Source: an uncultured Terriglobus sp.
GTDB taxonomy: Bacteria; Acidobacteriota; Terriglobia; Terriglobales; Acidobacteriaceae
Length of the DNA stretch: 8,124 nucleotides
Direction of reading: 5' to 3'
Assembly: GCA_937871605.1 (NCBI GenBank)
Contig: CALMRM010000149.1
Coordinates: forward strand, 1-8,124
The notes beneath the pieces are model-generated. The model did no database searches and was not told the origin of the DNA. It saw only the letters and a program-made list of their open reading frames with translations. Shown one piece after another: positions 1 to 5,639 of the stretch. The translations under genes were made by a program, and so were the position numbers. Position 1 is the stretch's first letter, and every line of letters begins with the position of its first letter.

Positions 1-900
1 GTGCAGGGCCCTGTAGCGCTGCTGCGTGTACCGCACGGTCAGGGCGGCATGCTTGCCGTGCAAGCCGCGCGAAAGCTGTGCCAGCAGCAGCCAGTCGTGC
101 CAGGTGCCACCTGCCTCCTGCACGGCCTCAAACTGCTCTGCCACGGCACGGACCGGCGAGTCCTGAGGCGCGCTTTCTGCCATGTAACGGCACAGCTTTG
201 CCGCCTTGCGCAGGGTGTGCAGCGCCTCTTCGTCCAGCCGTGCCACCCACTCCCGTAGTGGGAGCTTCGCCTTACGCCCCTTTGCGGTGGGAGTCAACAG
301 GTCGCGCACCTCATCAGAAAACCATGCTTGCACACGGCTGCTCATTTCTGCAGGAGCAATGGCCGCTACAGAGGCCGGCTTCATCACCTGCTCCAGCGCA
401 TGCATCGACCCGGCAAGCTTTCCCTCTTGGCGGTGCAGGACTGCGATGAGCGCTTCCGCCTCCACCTTGCGCGTGTGCTGCAGAAGCTTCCGCAGTGCCC
501 GTGCCTGCTGCCGCACAGCGTTCATTTCGTCGTCCTTGGCCTCAGTCTTTGCGGGTGTGTCATACCAGATGGCATCCACCTGCACGTCCAGGTCTCGTAC
601 GACGCCAGCGGCCCGCCGCACCTTTCGCAGGCGTCTGTGTACAGCCTTTGCCTGCTTCGAGTGCTGTGGAATCTGCTTAGGCCGGGTGTCATGCTCCAAC
701 AGGTCAATCAGGTGCAGGTACGCTTCCACACGCCGCGTTGTGGTCCGCAGTTTGTGTACCGCACCAACCTCTGCCGCAGAGGATGCCACCAGCATGGCCG
801 CGTTCAGCGCCACCACGTGGTCCGTCAGGGTCTTGACGGGCGAAACCTCACCCTCCGGCGCCGCCTGCGGCTGCACTGCCGCCTTCTTGCTCACTGCCAT
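1..900 (-). CDS. CHAD-domain protein, 3' end beyond the window
   Basis: The minus strand is open from an ATG at 900 to the window edge, giving 300 codons without a stop. The protein is all-helical and rich in Arg, Lys and His. Two related motifs mark the conserved histidine alpha-helical domain (CHAD): VHKLRTTTRRVEA at residues 48-60, followed by a helix with RDLDV at 102-106, and LHTLRKAAKLCRYM at 227-240, followed by WHDW at 267-270. CHAD domains bind inorganic polyphosphate through such basic and His-rich helices and often sit beside or fused to CYTH polyphosphatases. No CYTH domain lies in the visible part, and residues 1-20 are a low-complexity Ala/Pro/Lys leader. The ATG at 900 is the first start of the open frame, but it has no clear Shine-Dalgarno sequence, so a start slightly further in is possible. 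The family call is firm; the cellular role is inferred from the family. Confidence 0.85.
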   Translation of the reverse strand, partial: MAVSKKAAVQPQAAPEGEVSPVKTLTDHVVALNAAMLVASSAAEVGAVHKLRTTTRRVEAYLHLIDLLEHDTRPKQIPQHSKQAKAVHRRLRKVRRAAGVVRDLDVQVDAIWYDTPAKTEAKDDEMNAVRQQARALRKLLQHTRKVEAEALIAVLHRQEGKLAGSMHALEQVMKPASVAAIAPAEMSSRVQAWFSDEVRDLLTPTAKGRKAKLPLREWVARLDEEALHTLRKAAKLCRYMAESAPQDSPVRAVAEQFEAVQEAGGTWHDWLLLAQLSRGLHGKHAALTVRYTQQRYRALH

Positions 901-1170
901 AGTGCATTCGATGCGCACCTGAAGTGAGAGCGGACACGCGCTGGGAAAGATCGTGCTCGAAGGCTGGCAGTATGCTCTCTGCGACCTCCGCGTGTACTTC
1001 CTTCGCGCCCTCTGCGTTCTGCTTTCAGACTGCCGGTGCTTCCACGCTGATTCCTTGGCGTACCCCTGGTGCGGGACACGCGGTAGATGGTCGCCCTTGG
1101 GTATGACGCGGACGGCCCGCGGCGCAAGACCCCTCACTCACGCTTCGCGAGGAGCGTACCCAGAGCTTCG
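901..1170. other. intergenic spacer with no supported gene
   Basis: This 270-bp stretch lies between the start of the CHAD gene and the terminator of the small membrane-protein gene. Open frames exist on both strands, but their translations are Arg/Cys-rich low-complexity sequence without ribosome binding sites or family motifs. It should hold the CHAD gene promoter, but I could not identify a convincing -35/-10 pair. The only structured element is the degenerate repeat at 975-1022. Confidence 0.5.
975..1022 (+). repeat. degenerate CTCTGCG/CTTCGCG low-complexity repeat
   Basis: Near-repeats of a pyrimidine-GCG unit follow one another here: CTCTGCGACC, CTCCGCGTGT, CTTCCTTCGCGCCC and CTCTGCGTTCTG. 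Read as protein it gives the spurious pattern LCDLRVYFLRALCVLLS. Similar strings of CTCTGCG/CTTCGCG words occur between genes in many bacteria and are often misannotated as small ORFs; that link is from memory and was not searched. No coding function is claimed. Confidence 0.4.
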
Positions 1171-1206
1171 AAAAACACAAAAGCCACCCGCACGAGGCGA
1201 GTGGCT
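1171..1206 (-). terminator. intrinsic terminator of the 51-residue protein gene
   Basis: AGCCACCCGC (1182-1191) and GCGAGTGGCT (1197-1206) can pair as a 10-bp stem with one mismatch around a 5-base loop. On the minus strand the stem is followed by TTTGTGTTTTT (1181-1171), a U-rich tail in the transcript. It starts about 20 bases after the stop codon of the gene at 1227-1382 and points the same way, so it fits a Rho-independent terminator. Confidence 0.75.
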
Positions 1207-1226
1207 CCTAACGCATCGCCCCTCAG

Positions 1227-1382
1227 TTAGAGGCGGCTGCCGCGGCCAAACAACAGGTACAGCAGAACCAGCAAAATAATGAGGCTAAGGCCGCCGCCGC
1301 CGTAGTAGCCGACGCCCGGTCCCATATAAAATCCGCCACCGCCAAACACAAGCAACAGTACGATCAACAACACAATGAGCAT
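1227..1382 (-). CDS. 51-residue Gly-rich small membrane protein
   Basis: This short gene encodes 51 residues. A hydrophobic segment of Leu/Val/Ile (residues 1-13) is followed by a Gly/Tyr-rich stretch with GGGGFYMGPG and GYYGGGG (14-31), a second hydrophobic segment (32-46), and a basic end, GRGSRL. The layout suggests a two-segment membrane hairpin. It resembles the tiny DUF3309-type membrane proteins, but I make that link only from overall pattern. Support for a real gene is good: a Shine-Dalgarno sequence, GAGGGA, lies seven to eight bases before the ATG, and an intrinsic terminator lies just after the stop. It stands alone between the CHAD and PEP-CTERM genes and is probably its own transcription unit. 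Function unknown. Confidence 0.75.
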   Translation of the reverse strand: MLIVLLIVLLLVFGGGGFYMGPGVGYYGGGGLSLIILLVLLYLLFGRGSRL

Positions 1383-1595
1383 GGACGTTCCCTCAAAGTT
1401 CCTCGCCTGGACACAGCACGAACTTACACCTGCATCAGAAGCGAAACTAAAGTTGCAGGATGCTTGCTCCTAGAGCCAAATTCACCGCGCGGAGTGCTCG
1501 CCCGCCCTGACGCGCGCCACGCACCCACTCTGCGCTTAGGTGGCGCTGAATCCCTGCCGCTCCAAAGGTTTGCACCACAGTTCAGCTGCGCGATT

Positions 1596-2165
1596 TCAGG
1601 CGATTTTCCTACGTGCCGCAACCGCAATCCCGGACAATCCGGTAAGCAGCAGCAGAAACGTGCCTGGCTCAGGCGTGACCGACACCGCGGCGGGCGTAGC
1701 CACGGACTGATAGCTGGCCGTGGTGAGCGGTGCCCCCTGGTACACGTAGAAGACTGCGCCAGGATCGGTGAAGCCGTTCACCGTAGAGGTGGAGGCAAGC
1801 TGCGCCGGTGCCTCCGTGCTGGTAAAGCTGAAGCCCGAGAGCGATGACCCTGCCGCCAGCAGATTCGTCGTCGACACCCACCGAATACCCGCACCGGCGT
1901 TGGTCGCGGTAAAGCTCCACCCGGCAGGCGAGGTGTACGCGCTTGGCGTCACCGTCAAGAAGCCCGCGCCCGGCACCCAGCTAAACCAGAACGTACCAAT
2001 GTCCGTGGTGCCAGTGTTGTTCAGCGTCAGCGCGTAGGTATACACACCCGGCGTAGCCTGCGTCGCCGTATACGTAGCTGTCGCCATGGTGGACGCATAC
2101 GACGCAGAGACGCCGCTGACACAGATCAGTGCAAGTAGAAAAGCCCAGCGCACACTTCGCAACAC
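1596..2165 (-). CDS. PEP-CTERM sorting-signal exported protein
   Basis: From a GTG start at 2165 the protein has 189 residues. It begins with a signal peptide: Arg at 3 and 6, a hydrophobic core at about 7-19, and a likely cleavage after Ala21 or Ala24. A Thr/Ser/Ala/Gly-rich, beta-strand-like body with almost no charge follows. The end is a textbook PEP-CTERM tripartite signal: VTPEPG at 163-168, a hydrophobic helix, then the basic tail ARRKIA. Such proteins are exported by Sec, then cut and sorted by an exosortase, and often end up in surface layers or extracellular matrix; no exosortase gene lies in the window. The GTG is chosen because AAGG lies seven bases upstream and the signal peptide then starts correctly. 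An ATG at 2216 would add 17 non-signal-like residues and would lie in the -10 region of the predicted promoter. Substrate or partner unknown. Confidence 0.85.
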   Translation of the reverse strand: MLRSVRWAFLLALICVSGVSASYASTMATATYTATQATPGVYTYALTLNNTGTTDIGTFWFSWVPGAGFLTVTPSAYTSPAGWSFTATNAGAGIRWVSTTNLLAAGSSLSGFSFTSTEAPAQLASTSTVNGFTDPGAVFYVYQGAPLTTASYQSVATPAAVSVTPEPGTFLLLLTGLSGIAVAARRKIA

Positions 2166-2211
2166 GGTACCGCCTTCACAAGAGGAATGCCGATACGGTA
2201 CGCCCTTCCAC

Positions 2212-2241
2212 AACACATCACCAGTGAAAAGATCGTGTCAA
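2212..2241 (-). promoter_or_regulatory. predicted promoter of the PEP-CTERM gene
   Basis: On the minus strand a perfect TTGACA (2241-2236) is followed after 17-18 bases by a weak -10-like hexamer, ATGTGT or TGTGTT (2218-2212). Transcription would start near 2205, leaving about 40 bases before the GTG start at 2165. The -35 box is convincing and the -10 box is poor, so this is a moderate prediction. Confidence 0.4.
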
Positions 2242-2337
2242 CACGCAAAGCCCGGCAGATATGTCTCACCCGTCTACCTCACGCGCTCAGCCACCTGCAC
2301 GGCACTTCCTGAACGATGGCTGGGCGTGGGAGCCGGT

Positions 2338-2639
2338 GCGAGCCAAGGACACCCGCGCCATCCACGAGCCCTCCGTACAACGGATGCCGCCATCCACGAG
2401 ATCTAGTCCGCCTCCATCGACAACAGCAAAAACCTCAACGACCGCTTCCCCATCGACGGCCACCTAACCCCACAAAACCGCTTCGCCAAGGCCAACGAAC
2501 TGCTCTACGTCGCCCACCAGGACCTGTCCCACGCAGAAGACGTGCCGCAGTCCCGAGACCTACGCAACCGCGCTCTGCAGCACGTCGACCAAGCCACAAC
2601 ACGATCGATCAAGCCGTCAAGATCGCCCGCTGGCAGTAA
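2338..2639 (+). pseudogene. decayed gene for a small helical protein
   Basis: The plus strand carries recognisable coding sequence that no single frame can read. One frame gives RALRTTDAAIHEI, then an in-frame TAG at 2404-2406. It continues past that stop with a helix-forming stretch including FAKANELLYVAHQDLSHAED and LRNRALQHVDQA. A one-base loss near 2594-2597 shifts the frame, and the end HNTIDQAVKIARWQ reads in the next frame to a TAA at 2637-2639. Upstream of about 2370 the reading frame is already unclear, so the true 5' end is lost. The pattern (His-rich amphipathic helices, AIHEI, then ELL-AH-DL) looks like a family of small predicted-secreted proteins that I associate with Acidobacteria, although I cannot give it a family name. 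Repairing one stop and one frameshift would restore at least 75 codons of plausible protein. Confidence 0.55.
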
Positions 2640-2676
2640 CTCTTTCTAGCTTCTGGCGACAGGACAGCACGCAACA

Positions 2677-2707
2677 GCAAAGGGCAGGCCGACAGCCTGC
2701 CCTTTGC
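2677..2707. terminator. perfect 13-bp hairpin, candidate bidirectional terminator
   Basis: GCAAAGGGCAGGC (2677-2689) and GCCTGCCCTTTGC (2695-2707) are exact inverted copies around a CGACA loop. It lies 38 bases past the plus-strand pseudogene stop and about 90 bases past the minus-strand PIN-like gene stop, between two convergent units, which suits a shared terminator. Neither side has a proper U tract, although the lower stem itself ends in TTT, so termination efficiency is uncertain. Confidence 0.5.
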
Positions 2708-2798
2708 GTCATGGACCTTGCCCACGCAATACATTGATGCTGAAGACGAAGCTAAGTGCATCTTTCAACATACCGCCTTACGCAACCACACCGCCTTT

Positions 2799-3305
2799 TC
2801 AGCGACGTCTTCTTGGCTGCACTGTTGGCGTGGCAGGTTGGTATGCACGAAGGCCAGCATCACCGGTTAGAATCTCTACGTAGCAGTCAGCTTTAGCGTA
2901 ATACTCGGCTACATCTTTGATAGTGGCATCACCGATTGATAATTTACTTGCTGCCAGGGAGGGCCAGTTCTGCGCTAAGAGAGCTAGGTGATCTTCCTTC
3001 CACAGGTCCGCCTGCTGTGTGAACGCTGCCCAAGGGTTTTTCGCATCGAGAGCACCTTGAAGATGCTGGCAGAGAGCTGAGGCTCGCTCGAAACGGTACT
3101 CACTTGCCTGTGCAATGTGATTGCCCGTCTCAATCAGGGTCGCAATGGGCAACACAAAAGTGCTTCCCATTGCTGCTTCCTTCTTTAGAAGCGTTTCAAT
3201 TCGGTTAAAATCCCACAAGTCTTGCGCTTTGCCTGAGGTCTCTTTACCCGGAACCTTCAGCCAACAGCACAACATCGACGTGTCGATAACCAGAACCCTT
3301 CTCAT
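2799..3305 (-). CDS. PIN-like nuclease partner of the adjacent ATPase
   Basis: This 168-residue protein has the layout of a PIN-fold ribonuclease. VLVIDTS at 4-10 supplies the first acidic residue (Asp8). Glu59 lies in LIETGNH, Asp126 in SIGDATIKD (with Asp131 nearby), and Asp149 in ILTGDAGLRAY. These could form the four-acid metal site of the fold. The protein ends in PRRRR. Its ATG overlaps the stop of the ATPase gene by four bases (ATGA, 3302-3305) and has no strong Shine-Dalgarno sequence, so translation is probably coupled to the ATPase. It is longer than typical VapC toxins (about 130-140 residues) and the context is an ATPase, not an antitoxin, so I read it as an effector nuclease controlled by the ATPase. 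The fold call rests on visible motifs; the RNase activity and the defence role are inferred. Confidence 0.65.
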   Translation of the reverse strand: MRRVLVIDTSMLCCWLKVPGKETSGKAQDLWDFNRIETLLKKEAAMGSTFVLPIATLIETGNHIAQASEYRFERASALCQHLQGALDAKNPWAAFTQQADLWKEDHLALLAQNWPSLAASKLSIGDATIKDVAEYYAKADCYVEILTGDAGLRAYQPATPTVQPRRRR

Positions 3306-4573
3306 GCGGCTGACACCGCATCGGGTTCTTCACTTGCCAAAACCTGTTCAAGCAATCCCTCGCTGGAGATTTTACCGACTGGCCCTCTGGCTAAGAGCTT
3401 GGGTAATTCTGATATATCTTCCAACAGTGTCAGAACACTGCTAGCTGTCGCAGGATCGCGGTGGGCTACTGTCATGTACGGCACCATCTCAGGTCCCATA
3501 GCATCAAGCAGTGCAGGATTGTGCGTAGTCACCAACACATCAACAATCCGCTGCGCACCGACAGTTCGCAGCATTTTAAGAAGCAAATTAGCACGGGAAG
3601 GGTGTAAACCGTTATCAACCTCTTCGACAACTAGAAGGCTGTTCTTAGGGCGCGTAAGTAGTGCTGCGAGAATCGCGAGAAATCTAAGAGTCCCGTCTGA
3701 CATTCCTCTCGCATCTACGAGGTCATGAACGGGCTGTCCATTTGCAATCCAGCTTTCCTCACTGTATAGCATTGCATCAGCGTTAAAGCGACCTACAGTC
3801 TCAGCATAAACTCGATTTATATCCTTCTCTGGCAGTTGACGTGCGTAGTCGGTCAAAACTGCTTCTATGCTGCTCCTTCTTTCCTGCGGCAATGCAGCGA
3901 TAACACCGGCGATGTTGCTCGCATCCGCCTCCAGTTGATCGGAGAGCGAAGAGTAGGCCCGCATATGTGAAGGAATCGGATCCAAGATAAAGATGTCGCG
4001 TAGGCTCGCAACGGTATCAGCTATCCCGTCCTGAATCTCTTGGCGAAGCTTCTGACCGAAGAGTTGGAACAATATTGACTGAGAGCGTCCGATCTGACGC
4101 TGTACGCCACGTTTTTCGTTGTATAGCCAGATGGTGATAGTAGGAGAGTTCTCTTCACAGGGATCAGTACGAAACAGCTTTATCTCACCAGCAATATTCT
4201 TTCGACCAGGGCGATATTTAACTCGCTTTAGGAACTCTGCCGCTACGTCGCATCTCTTCTGATGAACCTTCGCATTAAGGGAATAGACCAGATCGGTCAC
4301 ATCATCTACACGTAGGGTGACCTCCAGCGTGAAGTCGTTACCTGGTCGACGAGGAGCTAGATCAAGACCACCCCTCAATGCATTCTGCACATTGTCACCC
4401 TGTAGCGCCGCAGTGAGCAAAGAACCGGATGATACCCGTTTAAGGAATATCAATGCGTCCAAGCAATTCGATTTGCCGCTACTATTTGTGCCGATGAGCA
4501 CCGATAGCGGATCGACATGCAGAGTCGCAGACGAGTAGCTCTTCCAATCAATCAGCTTTACTTCGGTAATCAT
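3302..4573 (-). CDS. RecF/OLD-like AAA ATPase (AAA_21 type)
   Basis: The 423-residue protein has a full ABC/SMC-type ATPase core. The Walker A motif is GTNSSGKS at 28-35, straight after a RecF-like N-terminus with the strand LSVLIG. A signature-like motif, GMSDGTLRFLA, is at 290-300. Walker B is LLVVEEVDNGLHP at 313-325, with a probable catalytic acid at Glu317/Glu318, and the H-loop is TTHNP at 349-353. The middle (about 95-285) is a family-specific helical insert in place of a long coiled coil. OLD proteins carry a C-terminal TOPRIM nuclease; here the protein stops about 70 residues after the H-loop, and a separate PIN-like gene follows in overlap. The ATPase probably senses a trigger and gates that nuclease. 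Several antiphage systems combine such ATPases with nucleases (Septu, PARIS, Gabija), but I recognise no named system with this PIN-like partner. An AGG seven bases before the ATG is a weak ribosome site. Sampled lines are 47-57% GC against 60-73% in gyrA, suggesting transfer. Confidence 0.8.
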   Translation of the reverse strand: MITEVKLIDWKSYSSATLHVDPLSVLIGTNSSGKSNCLDALIFLKRVSSGSLLTAALQGDNVQNALRGGLDLAPRRPGNDFTLEVTLRVDDVTDLVYSLNAKVHQKRCDVAAEFLKRVKYRPGRKNIAGEIKLFRTDPCEENSPTITIWLYNEKRGVQRQIGRSQSILFQLFGQKLRQEIQDGIADTVASLRDIFILDPIPSHMRAYSSLSDQLEADASNIAGVIAALPQERRSSIEAVLTDYARQLPEKDINRVYAETVGRFNADAMLYSEESWIANGQPVHDLVDARGMSDGTLRFLAILAALLTRPKNSLLVVEEVDNGLHPSRANLLLKMLRTVGAQRIVDVLVTTHNPALLDAMGPEMVPYMTVAHRDPATASSVLTLLEDISELPKLLARGPVGKISSEGLLEQVLASEEPDAVSAA

Positions 4574-4611
4574 GGCTATACCTGCTTCACAGAAACGTTT
4601 TCACATGCAGC

Positions 4612-4786
4612 TTACTGCACGGTGGGCTTGTCGTCCCCTTCGGCTTTGGTGTCTTCGGTTGGAATGGTGACGGCGGCGGCTACCTTGTCGGCGTCGTCCA
4701 GGTCGAGGAGCTTTACGCCCATGGTGGCGCGGCCGGCGGCGCGGATGGTCTTGGTGTCGATGCGGATGATTTGCCGAACTGGCTGA
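4612..4786 (-). pseudogene. displaced 3' end of gyrA (remnant copy)
   Basis: This 175-bp segment matches the last 176 bp of the intact gyrA (5464-5639) in the same direction, with 20 substitutions and one base missing, about 88% identity. Read backwards from its TAA it encodes about 51 gyrase C-terminal residues ending GDDKPTVQ, where the intact gene ends GDDKPTIQ. It has no start codon or ribosome site, and a missing T near 4770 breaks the frame close to the upstream edge, so it cannot make a protein by itself. Homology stops sharply at 4786, six bases before the stop codon of the 67-residue gene. Fifteen of the 20 substitutions are synonymous and only four residues change, so both copies were under coding constraint while they diverged. 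The simplest reading is that this is the original gyrA end, displaced when the neighbouring cassette entered with its own end. Confidence 0.85.
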
Positions 4787-4791
4787 CCCGC

Positions 4792-4995
4792 CTAGGCGGC
4801 CTGTGTGTGCGATTGCGATCCAGAGACGTCGGCCTTCTCATCGAGCCACAGGTGGCGATCGCGGGTATAGTCTCCGCTGCCAGGGTACGTCACGCTGATG
4901 AAGCGGGCCAGCCCATAGGGGCCAAGCTCTCTGCCTAAAATGCTGAAGGCGTGAGAACGCAACTCTTCGTCGGTCATGGTTTCAAGGGGACTCAT
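4792..4995 (-). CDS. 67-residue probable antitoxin partner of the PIN gene
   Basis: The small acidic protein starts MSPLETMTDEELRSHAFSIL, followed by LGPYGLARFI (25-33) and SGDYTRDRHLWLDE (40-53). The order of a DEELR helix, a G-xx-RF turn and GDYT-(R/K)-xRHxWL is a pattern I recall from short proteins paired with PIN toxins in cyanobacteria and other environmental bacteria; no database check was possible. Its ATG overlaps the TGA of the PIN gene (ATGA, 4992-4995) and is preceded by a strong Shine-Dalgarno sequence, GAGGAG, so the upstream ATG is preferred over Met7, where family members often begin. Being downstream of the toxin is unusual for an antitoxin. The last ten residues (SGSQSHTQAA) abut the gyrA remnant and may have been altered at the junction. 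The antitoxin role is inferred from context. Confidence 0.6.
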   Translation of the reverse strand: MSPLETMTDEELRSHAFSILGRELGPYGLARFISVTYPGSGDYTRDRHLWLDEKADVSGSQSHTQAA

Positions 4996-5444
4996 CGTTC
5001 GCTCCTCGCCTGCCAGTCTACAGGATTGACCACTGCGACACGGACGCCCAAAGGCACTGCCGCTGTTCTTCGTGTCCGGCTGACGAGGCGGTCGTCTGTC
5101 GTGAGCAGAGCATTGACACCTGCAGTCTCTGCGAAGGCCAGGTGCAACGCATCGTACCGCCCGAAGCCTAGCTGTTCCAGGTTGGCTGCCCTGCCGACAA
5201 CATCAACGGAGTAGGCAAGAGTTACGGTGGCAGTCGTAAGAAGTCCGAGTGCCTGATCGCGCCTTACCGGCTCACGACTTCTTCTTATCTCTTCTACAAG
5301 TGCCTGGCTTGCGACCCACTCCAGCTGCCCCTGCTGCACCAGCAGGAAGCAGGAGAGGACAGCTTCTCTCTCCGCGCGAATACGTGGCTGACTTTGCTCA
5401 TCTGTCAGCCGTCCGAGCGCGCAGTTATCGAGATAGATCTTCAT
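4992..5444 (-). CDS. VapC-like PIN-domain toxin
   Basis: The 150-residue protein fits the PIN-domain toxin family in length and motifs. It opens MKIYLDNCALGR (Asp6), followed by DEQSQPRIRAE at 15-25, which I recall from a subgroup of PIN toxins found in many environmental bacteria. Glu51/Glu52 lie in ALVEEIRRS, Asp98 in GFGRYDALHLAFAE (93-106), and Asp117/Asp118 in LLTTDDRL (113-120). The acidic residues would bind the metal used to cut RNA. It begins only 19 bases after the gyrA stop codon, with no convincing ribosome site or separate promoter, so it is probably read from the gyrA transcript and depends on coupling or a weak site. It overlaps the 67-residue partner by ATGA. The PIN fold and TA pairing are well supported by motifs; toxicity and the RNA target are not visible in the sequence. 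Confidence 0.8.
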   Translation of the reverse strand: MKIYLDNCALGRLTDEQSQPRIRAEREAVLSCFLLVQQGQLEWVASQALVEEIRRSREPVRRDQALGLLTTATVTLAYSVDVVGRAANLEQLGFGRYDALHLAFAETAGVNALLTTDDRLVSRTRRTAAVPLGVRVAVVNPVDWQARSER

Positions 5445-5463
5445 CTGCGCGCCCGGTCTGGGA

Positions 5464-5639
5464 TTACTGAATGGTCGGTTTGTCGTCGCCTTCTGCCTTG
5501 ACCTCTTCGGCGGGGATGGTGACGGCGGCGGCTACCTTGTCGGCATCGTCTAGGTCGAGGAGTTTCACGCCCATGGTGGCGCGGCCCGCGGCGCGGATGG
5601 TTTTGGTGTCGATGCGGATTATTTTGCCGAACTGGCTGA
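5464..5639 (-). repeat. direct repeat: gyrA 3' end, intact copy
   Basis: This segment is the last 176 bp of intact gyrA and is repeated in the same orientation at 4612-4786. The copies share a 17-bp exact block, TTTGCCGAACTGGCTGA, at their inner edge (5623-5639 and 4770-4786); beyond it similarity ends. The toxin-antitoxin pair lies between them, so the unit from one edge to the other is about 853 bp. The geometry resembles attachment-site repeats left by integration into a gene 3' end, though no integrase is present. Confidence 0.8.

Noticed and set aside
206..927. Two long plus-strand open frames opposite the CHAD gene
   Set aside because: The minus strand is open over the whole 900 bases and carries two conserved CHAD motifs; the plus frames give Cys/Arg/Ser-rich sequence typical of shadows.
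953..1279. A 108-codon plus-strand open frame in the spacer
   Set aside because: It begins in the CTCTGCG repeat, has no ribosome site or recognisable domain, and runs through the terminator and into the real small gene on the other strand.
1383..1595. Possible gene or structured RNA between the small membrane protein and the PEP-CTERM gene
   Set aside because: I found no frame with motifs, no clear hairpin with a U tract and no convincing promoter hexamers in these 213 bases.
2166..2216. The upstream ATG at 2216 as start of the PEP-CTERM protein
   Set aside because: It lies in the predicted -10 region and adds 17 residues that do not fit a signal peptide; the GTG at 2165 has a proper ribosome site.
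2261..2467. A plus-strand ATG frame starting at 2261 as an intact small gene
   Set aside because: The recognisable coding signal downstream is in another frame; this frame gives Pro/Thr/Ser-rich filler and no ribosome site was seen.
4517..4786. A plus-strand frame spanning the ATPase start and the gyrA remnant
   Set aside because: It resembles the plus-strand frame at 5471-5752 only because both are antisense to the duplicated gyrA end.
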